A DNA stretch of 64,000 nt from Tractidigestivibacter scatoligenes (GTDB lineage: Bacteria; Actinomycetota; Coriobacteriia; Coriobacteriales; Atopobiaceae). The DNA is taken from contig NZ_LOJF01000009.1 in the NCBI RefSeq assembly GCF_001494635.1, forward strand, positions 372,001 through 436,000. Reading direction: 5' to 3'. Shown here piece after piece: positions 59,107 to 64,000 of the stretch. The number at the start of each line of letters is the position of its first letter. Position 1 is the stretch's first letter. Made by a program: the position numbers and the translations under genes. Below the pieces are notes generated by a model. That model saw only the letters and a program-made list of their open reading frames with translations, ran no database searches and was not told the origin of the DNA.

Positions 59107-59973
59107 GTGAATCTCAAGCAGTTGGAGTACTTCGTCGCCATAGCCGAGGAGCACCAGATCACGGCGGCCGCGCGTCGCCTGCACATCTCGCAGCCACCGC
59201 TCTCGTACGAGCTGGCACAACTGGAGCGCGAGCTGGGAACCACGCTCGTGCGCAGGGGGCCTCGCTCGGCCACGCTCACGGACGCAGGCAAGCTCCTCTA
59301 CGAGCGGGCCACGCGCATCCTAGCGCTTGCGCAGGCAACGAAGCGCGACGTCGAGGGCGTGGGCAAGGGCATGACCGGCGTGCTCACGCTTGGGGTCGAT
59401 GCCTCGTGCGCGGGATTGGTGCCCGGCACGAGACTCGTCGAGCTTGCGTCCACACCCAACGTCTCGGTGGAGCTGCGCGAGGGAGACACGCCGCAGGTAC
59501 TCGAGATGCTCGAGGGCGGCGTGGTGGACATCGGCGTGGTGCGCACGCCGTTCGCGAGCGCCGGTCTGCGCTGCCGCTACGCCAAGACGGAGCGCATGCT
59601 TGCCATCATGCCGCCCGCGCTTGAGGTGGGCTCGGAGATGGAAGTCACCTGCACTCAGCTCTCGGGCGTGCCGGTGGTGCTCGCGCGTCGCCTTGAAGAG
59701 CAGGTGCGCGCCACGTTCGACGAAGCCAAGGCGGAGCTTTCCGTAGGCTGCGTGGTCGACGACGAGCGCACGGCCTGCACTTGGGCGCGCGGCGGCATGG
59801 GCGTTGCCCTCGCACCCGAGACGCTGCTTCCCGTCACCGACACGGGCGATTGCTTCATAAAGGTGATCGCCGAGAAGGGCTTGTCAACTCGGCAGGCGGT
59901 GGTCTGGAAGGCAGACCGTTACATGTCACCGCTTGCACAGAGGTGCTTGGCTCTTCTCGGCGATCTGGGGTAG
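59107..59973 (+). CDS. LysR-family transcriptional regulator
   Basis: 288 aa from GTG 59107 with AGGAGG upstream. The helix-turn-helix is QLEYFVAIAEEHQITAAARR then LHISQPPLSYELAQLE; an effector-binding fold follows from about residue 90. It is likely autoregulated through the ATAC-N7-GTAT box in the upstream gap and may control the divergent 154-aa gene. The inducer is unknown. Confidence 0.92.
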   Translation: MNLKQLEYFVAIAEEHQITAAARRLHISQPPLSYELAQLERELGTTLVRRGPRSATLTDAGKLLYERATRILALAQATKRDVEGVGKGMTGVLTLGVDASCAGLVPGTRLVELASTPNVSVELREGDTPQVLEMLEGGVVDIGVVRTPFASAGLRCRYAKTERMLAIMPPALEVGSEMEVTCTQLSGVPVVLARRLEEQVRATFDEAKAELSVGCVVDDERTACTWARGGMGVALAPETLLPVTDTGDCFIKVIAEKGLSTRQAVVWKADRYMSPLAQRCLALLGDLG

Positions 59974-60028
59974 GAACTGGCCGAACGGAGGAAGGAGGCC
60001 GTCCGGCCTGGGGAAATGGGAACCTAGG

Positions 60029-60283
60029 TTACTTGGCGCTCGCGGAGACCTCGACATCGGCGTCATCGGGGTCGGCGACGACCTCCTCGAGGTTCTCGGA
60101 GGAGCTGGACTTCTCGACCTTGGCGACGTCCTTGTCGTCACTGCCTTCCTCCATGCCCTCGCGCACGTTCTTGACGGTCTTGCCGATGGCGGAGCCAAGC
60201 TTGGGCAGGTTCTTGGGCCCAAAGATGATCAGGGCGACCAAGAGGATGACGAGAAGCTCGGGAACACCCATTCCGAGAACCAT
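60029..60283 (-). CDS. tatA: Sec-independent translocase subunit TatA
   Basis: 84 aa, ATG 60283 behind GGAGG. It has one N-terminal membrane helix (VPELLVILLVALIIF), the FGPKNLPKLG hinge, an amphipathic helix (AIGKTVKNVREGM) and an acidic tail rich in Ser and Asp. TatA forms the pore of the twin-arginine pathway. No tatC is in the window. The binding protein at 23117-24148 carries a twin-arginine signal and is a likely client. Confidence 0.93.
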   Translation of the reverse strand: MVLGMGVPELLVILLVALIIFGPKNLPKLGSAIGKTVKNVREGMEEGSDDKDVAKVEKSSSSENLEEVVADPDDADVEVSASAK

Positions 60284-60532
60284 TGTTGCCTCCTATAACG
60301 ACATGCGGTTGGACGGCAACACCTGTTGCGGTCCCTGTGCAGCACGCCATGGGGCGCGCCGCCTTTCAGTCTTGATAGTAGGATTGGCCAATGGATAGGT
60401 AAAATACATTTTGATGTACCTTCCCATATAGAGCTTGTATCGATTTGCTTTGATGCAGTGCCGCGTGACGGAGCAGAGACGCCACTCTACAATGTACGAG
60501 GGCATATGCACCGCATTCGAAAGGAGTCACGC

Positions 60533-61345
60533 ATGGCAGAGCTTCCGCAGGCAGAAATCGGCATCTTTGGCGGGTCCGGCTTCTACAGCCTCTTCGAGGG
60601 CGACTACGAGGAGGTCTCCCTTGACACCCGTTGGGGCCAGCCCTCCGACGTCTACACCGTGGGGACCATCGGCGGTCGCAAGGTCGCGTTTCTCCCCCGC
60701 CACGGCCACAAGCACACCTTTGCTCCCGGCGAGGTCAACTATCGCGCCAACCTCTGGGGCATGCACGAGCTGGGCGTGAAGCAGGTCATTGGGCCGTGCT
60801 CGGTGGGGTCCCTCTCGCTTGACATCCACCCCGGCGACTTTGTGATCTGCGACCAGTTTGTGGACAGGACCAAGGGCCGTGCCGACACGTTCTTCACGCA
60901 TGACCTGGGGCTGGGCGTGCAGCACCTCTCCGCAGCTCACCCCTATTGCGAGACCATGCGCAAGGTCGCCGTCGAGAAGTGCCGCGAGCTGGGCATTCCC
61001 GTGCACGACGGCGGGACTGTTGTCACCATCCAGGGGCCGCGCTTCTCGACCACCGCTGAGAGCGAGTGGTTCCAGAAGATGGGCTGGTCGGTGGTGAACA
61101 TGACGCAGTACCCCGAGGCATGGCTCGCCCGCGAACTTGGCATGCACTACGTGAACGTGAGCCTGGTCACCGACTACGACTCCGGTCTGGGCAAGTACGC
61201 CGCCGTCACCAACGACGACGTGCTGCGCGTCTTTAACGAGAACCTCCACCTGCTGCGCAAGCTCATCGAGGCCATGGTCCCCGCGCTGCCCGCCACCATC
61301 GACGACGACTGCACAGGAAGCGCGACGCTCTTCGGTCGCTTGTAG
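60533..61345 (+). CDS. mtnP: S-methyl-5-prime-thioadenosine phosphorylase (MTAP/PNP family)
   Basis: 270 aa, ATG 60533 behind AAAGGAG. Motifs are GIFGGSGFYSLF, PRHGHKHTFAPGEVNYRAN, GPCSVGSLSLDIHPGDFV and MTQYPEAWLARELGMHYVN. Family enzymes split methylthioadenosine (or inosine/guanosine in some members) with phosphate. The exact purine preference cannot be read from these motifs. The upstream 249 bp is AT-rich with a possible TTGATG -35 near 60412. Confidence 0.88.
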   Translation: MAELPQAEIGIFGGSGFYSLFEGDYEEVSLDTRWGQPSDVYTVGTIGGRKVAFLPRHGHKHTFAPGEVNYRANLWGMHELGVKQVIGPCSVGSLSLDIHPGDFVICDQFVDRTKGRADTFFTHDLGLGVQHLSAAHPYCETMRKVAVEKCRELGIPVHDGGTVVTIQGPRFSTTAESEWFQKMGWSVVNMTQYPEAWLARELGMHYVNVSLVTDYDSGLGKYAAVTNDDVLRVFNENLHLLRKLIEAMVPALPATIDDDCTGSATLFGRL

Positions 61346-61458
61346 GTGTGCGATTCTCGCTTCTTCGCGTGCGGTTCTCTCCCCTTCTGCAGAAATGCAC
61401 CTTCGGGCGAGAATTCGGCGCCGGAGCGAGGGTTTTAGACGCTGTTGCTTCCAAAACG

Positions 61459-61494
61459 GCCCCTCCGGTGCCAGATGGCGCCGGAGGGGCTTCT
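61459..61494. terminator. hairpin between convergent mtnP and ACT gene
   Basis: GCCCCTCCGG (61459-61468) and CCGGAGGGGC (61481-61490) form a 10-bp perfect stem with partial extension in the loop. On the minus strand TTTT follows one G after the stem. It probably serves both genes. Confidence 0.7.
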
Positions 61495-61536
61495 CCGTTC
61501 AATATGCGAGAAGGACAGCGGCATCCAGGACCGGAG

Positions 61537-61965
61537 CTAGTCCAGCTCGCCCTCCTCCAGAATCTGGAAGCCGGCGCGCTCGATGGCAAAGACCGCCTCC
61601 GCTGCCTGCGCGGAGTCCGTCACCTTAAGGGCAAAGATCGCGTTGCCGTCCTGGTGCGAGAAGCAATACCCGTACTCCACCGAGATGTCAGCTTCGTCGA
61701 GCGTCTCGAGGAGCTCGGCCAGGCCGCCGGGGCGGTTTGGCACTGCCACGGCCGTGACCTTGGTCACGCGAGCACGGTAGCCGGCCGCGTCGAGCGCCGC
61801 CTTGGCCTTGTCGGCCTCATTGCATACGATGCGTACCAGGCCGTACTCCGGGGTATCGGCAATCGAGAGGGCGCTCATGTTGACGCCCGCGTCCGCCAGG
61901 CAGCGGCAGAGCGCGGCCAGACGGCCCTTGTCGTTCTCAAGAAAGACCGAAATCTGCTTGATCAT
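61537..61965 (-). CDS. double ACT-domain protein
   Basis: 142 aa from ATG 61965, whose bases overlap the paaK stop; a GTG one codon earlier is an alternative. Two ACT folds are visible: IKQISVFLENDKGRLAALCR and VTAVAVPNRPGGLAELLETL. It binds small ligands, most likely amino acids or aryl acids, and commonly sits behind paaK. It is probably a regulator of the ligase or of amino acid breakdown. Confidence 0.88.
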   Translation of the reverse strand: MIKQISVFLENDKGRLAALCRCLADAGVNMSALSIADTPEYGLVRIVCNEADKAKAALDAAGYRARVTKVTAVAVPNRPGGLAELLETLDEADISVEYGYCFSHQDGNAIFALKVTDSAQAAEAVFAIERAGFQILEEGELD

Positions 61966-63311
61966 CACTTAATCCCCTTCCTCGTGTCGATGACGCGCTT
62001 CGCCTTGCCGGTGCTGCGCGAGATGGACTTGGGCTCGACGATGCGAACCTTGATGCCAACGGAGAGGTCGGTCTTGAGGCGCGCGGAGATCTGACGCTGC
62101 AGGGACTCGATTGCGCCGGTCTGGTCGAAGTCGAAGTCGGGGTTCGCCTCGGCCTTAAGCGTGACCACATCCAGCGAGCGCTCGTCTGTGCCAACCTCGA
62201 TCTGGTACCAGCTGGAGACCTGATCGAAGGTCTTCATGACGTCCTCGATCTGCGACGGGAAGACGTTCACGCCGCGGATGATGAGCATGTCATCGGTGCG
62301 GCCATGCAGGCGGTCGATGCGCTTGTGTGTGCAGCCGCAGGGGCACTCGCCAGGCAGGATGCGCGTGATGTCGCGCGTGCGGTAGCGCACGACGGGCGAT
62401 GCCTCGCGATCGAGCGTGGTAAGGACAAGCTCGCCCCACTCGCCGTCGGGCAGGCGCTTGCCGGTGGCCGGGTCGATGATCTCGGCAAAGAAATGGTCCT
62501 CCGCCAGGTGAAGGCCGTCCTGCTCGAGGCACTCGCAGGCCACGCCCGGGCCCATCGTCTCCGTGAGGCCGTAGATGTCGAGCACCTTGTAGTCGAGCTT
62601 GCGCTCGAGCTCGGCACGGAAGTTGTCGGAGAAGGGCTCGGCGCCGTGGATTCCCGCCTTGAGATGGAAATCGCGGGAGGGATCGAGGCCCATCTCCAAC
62701 GCCGTGTCGGCGATGTGCATGGCGTAGCTGGGCGTGCAGCAAAGAATCGTGGTGCCCATCTCACGCAGGATGCGAATCTGGCGCTCAGTGTTGCCGGCAG
62801 AGGTGGGAATCACCGTTGCGCCCGAGGCAAGGGCGCCGTAGTGGGCACCAAGGCCACCCGTGAAGAGGCCGTAGCCGTAGGCAACCTGCACCACATCGTT
62901 GGCGCCACCGCCCGCAAAGCGGATGCCGCGGGCGAAGCAGTCGGACCAGAAGTCGAGGTCATGCTGGGTATAGGCACCAAGCGTGGCAACGCCCGTGGTA
63001 CCGGACGACATGTGAATCTCGCGCACGTCGGAGAGCGGAACGGCAAGCATGCCGTAGGGCGCGGCGTCGCGGAGGTCCTGCTTGTTCACAAACGGGGCGT
63101 TGGCAAGGTCATCGAGGGAGGCCAGGTGATAGGGGTCAAAGCCCGCCTCGTCGAAGGAGCGCTTGTAGAACGGGACGTGTTCGTAGCAGTTGACCAGCGT
63201 GCGGCGCACGCCTTCAAGCTGCATCTCCTCGAGCCTCTCGTGCGGAAGGCGCGTTGCGTCCTTTGCCCCCGCATTGCCGGTGATCGCCGTGCCGTCGTGC
63301 TCGTCTGCCAT
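61965..63311 (-). CDS. paaK: phenylacetate-CoA ligase family enzyme
   Basis: 448 aa, ATG 63311 behind AAAGGCGG. Adenylate-forming motifs are MSSGTTGVATLGAYT (P-loop), YGLTETMGPGVACE and VRYRTRDITRILPGECPCG; the C-terminal lid ends SRSTGKAKRVIDTRKG. It activates aryl acids such as phenylacetate to CoA thioesters with ATP. In anaerobes this class often works with indolepyruvate oxidoreductase in aromatic amino acid breakdown, but no such genes are in the window. Confidence 0.9.
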   Translation of the reverse strand: MADEHDGTAITGNAGAKDATRLPHERLEEMQLEGVRRTLVNCYEHVPFYKRSFDEAGFDPYHLASLDDLANAPFVNKQDLRDAAPYGMLAVPLSDVREIHMSSGTTGVATLGAYTQHDLDFWSDCFARGIRFAGGGANDVVQVAYGYGLFTGGLGAHYGALASGATVIPTSAGNTERQIRILREMGTTILCCTPSYAMHIADTALEMGLDPSRDFHLKAGIHGAEPFSDNFRAELERKLDYKVLDIYGLTETMGPGVACECLEQDGLHLAEDHFFAEIIDPATGKRLPDGEWGELVLTTLDREASPVVRYRTRDITRILPGECPCGCTHKRIDRLHGRTDDMLIIRGVNVFPSQIEDVMKTFDQVSSWYQIEVGTDERSLDVVTLKAEANPDFDFDQTGAIESLQRQISARLKTDLSVGIKVRIVEPKSISRSTGKAKRVIDTRKGIK

Positions 63312-63885
63312 GCCATACCGCCTTTCGAGCCAATCTGCGCCGACTGAACTCGGCGCGTGCACCCATTGTCACCCAGACGTCGCGCCTGATGGGGCAGGCG
63401 TCCGTGAGCGCACTTTATCACAGAGGAGCGTCGCCAAGAGGGTGTGCGCGGCAGGTGGACTTGATGCAGCGCTTGCTATAGGGCACCTGCAGGCGGAGGA
63501 GTTATTGCGCTTCGCCATGCAACGACGCTGATCCCTGTGCATAAAACTACCCTATCGGACGGTGAATCCTGAGTCGCTGCATAAAAACGCTCTATCGGAC
63601 AGTGCCTTCGTGTCACAGATATCAAACTTTGAACTACATATCCACAATACTGCATATTTCATATTAAGTATGCATTTCTATGAAAGTTTGATTCAATATT
63701 TGATGCAGTTAGACAAAAAACACCGTCCGATAGAGCGTTTTTATGCAGCGAACCCTGAAACTCTGTCCGCTATCGACTTTTTGTGCAGTGAGATGACTGT
63801 TGCAGCAAGCATGGGCGCCGCGACAAGCCCGATGGACTCCAAGCACACCGCTATAGTTGACCCAGGAGTTACAAGGAGGAACCAC
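63312..63885. other. 574-bp intergenic region with a large symmetric element
   Basis: The left 225 bp contain no coding or structural signal that I can name. The right part holds the dyad-symmetric element at 63538-63787. Short frames on both strands lack ribosome sites. Confidence 0.75.
63538..63787. repeat. 250-bp dyad-symmetric element with four 27-bp repeats
   Basis: Four copies of a 27-bp motif (starting TGCATAAAAA, ending ATCGGACGGTG) lie at 63538-63564 and 63578-63604 (forward) and 63721-63747 and 63761-63787 (reverse). The period in each pair is exactly 40 bp, and all pairs share one symmetry centre at 63662.5. A further TGCATA...TATGCA palindrome (63651-63674) has the same centre. 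The core between is very AT-rich. Copies 2 and 3 differ at one base; copy 4 is the most diverged. Confidence 0.92.
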
Positions 63886-64000
63886 ATGAACCAGGTAGAC
63901 CAGCTTCGCATAACGGTCGCTACCAGCTCAGATGCTGCAGCCGTCGCCAACATCTACGCTCCATACGTACGAGACACCGCAATCACCTTCGAGTACGATG
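63886..64000 (+). CDS. GNAT acetyltransferase, N-terminal part
   Basis: Begins at ATG 63886 behind AAGGAGGA and runs off the window. The visible start LRITVATSSDAAAVANIYAP then YVRDTAITFEYD matches phosphinothricin-acetyltransferase-like GNAT proteins, which acetylate small amines with acetyl-CoA. The symmetric repeat element ends about 100 bp upstream. The substrate is unknown and the catalytic core is not yet visible. Confidence 0.8.
   Translation, partial: MNQVDQLRITVATSSDAAAVANIYAPYVRDTAITFEYD

Noticed and set aside
60350-60532. SAM-type riboswitch upstream of the phosphorylase gene
   Set aside because: The AT-rich leader has small palindromes but none of the conserved SAM riboswitch blocks.
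63538-63787. CRISPR array
   Set aside because: Only four copies, two in each orientation, with 13-bp gaps in each pair and no cas genes.
63741-63953. Minus-strand 70-codon frame at the window end
   Set aside because: It overlaps the symmetric repeat and the start of the GNAT gene, and has no ribosome site.

Overview
The window looks like part of the chromosome of a high-GC Gram-positive anaerobe. The best guess is Coriobacteriia, family Atopobiaceae (Olsenella/Atopobium-like). This is inferred from gene content: desulfoferrodoxin, class C sortase remnant, LicD and cytidylyltransferase surface-decoration genes, a phenylacetate-CoA-ligase-like enzyme paired with an ACT protein, and strong G/C bias at third codon positions. 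No rRNA, tRNA, intact insertion sequence, prophage or CRISPR array was seen. About 55 genes are called, most on the minus strand in short operons.

Layout. 1-11.3 kb: end of an unknown gene, UbiB-like kinase with a phasin-like partner, two HAD phosphatases, a DUF1015 protein, a TPR protein, a large repeat-bearing amidase and a cold-shock protein. 11.4-26.1 kb: a surface-glycan and phospho-decoration island with five family-2 glycosyltransferases, one GT4, a flippase, two LicD proteins, two nucleotidyltransferases each carrying an N-terminal winged helix (one also fused to a choline-kinase domain), and a Tat-exported binding protein with its ABC transporter. 26.2-29.1 kb: ruvCAB behind a LexA-type box. 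29.1-44.8 kb: a degenerate NAD-synthetase-like protein, desulfoferrodoxin, dnaE, addBA, a TrpR-like regulator, a HIRAN protein and a DUF2974 hydrolase. 45-51.1 kb: lactaldehyde reductase (fucO-like), abutting remnants of a sortase and a GGDEF gene, a GntR/membrane-protein pair, a zinc alcohol dehydrogenase and thpR. 51.3-57.9 kb: lysA-dapA-dapB-dapH behind a lysine riboswitch, with a divergent M20 peptidase and an aminotransferase. 58-64 kb: small unknowns, a LysR regulator, tatA, an MTA/purine-nucleoside phosphorylase, an ACT protein with paaK, and the start of a GNAT gene.

How genes work together. The 11-26 kb island could import an amino-alcohol or phosphonate headgroup, phosphorylate it (choline-kinase domain), activate it with CTP (two cytidylyltransferases) and transfer it to a glycan (two LicD) built by the glycosyltransferases and moved by the flippase. 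dapA, dapB, dapH, a PatA-like aminotransferase and lysA form most of the acetylase route to diaminopimelate and lysine. ruvCAB and addBA are recombination-repair machines.

The least explained content is intergenic: a 250-bp dyad-symmetric element at 63.54-63.79 kb with four 27-bp repeats on a 40-bp period; a pair of related about 90-bp palindromic elements (46.43 and 55.36 kb) with a shared 20-bp core; three copies of a GAGACAAAGGGA palindrome, two of which supply stop codons; and motif clusters at 44.9 and 51.15 kb.
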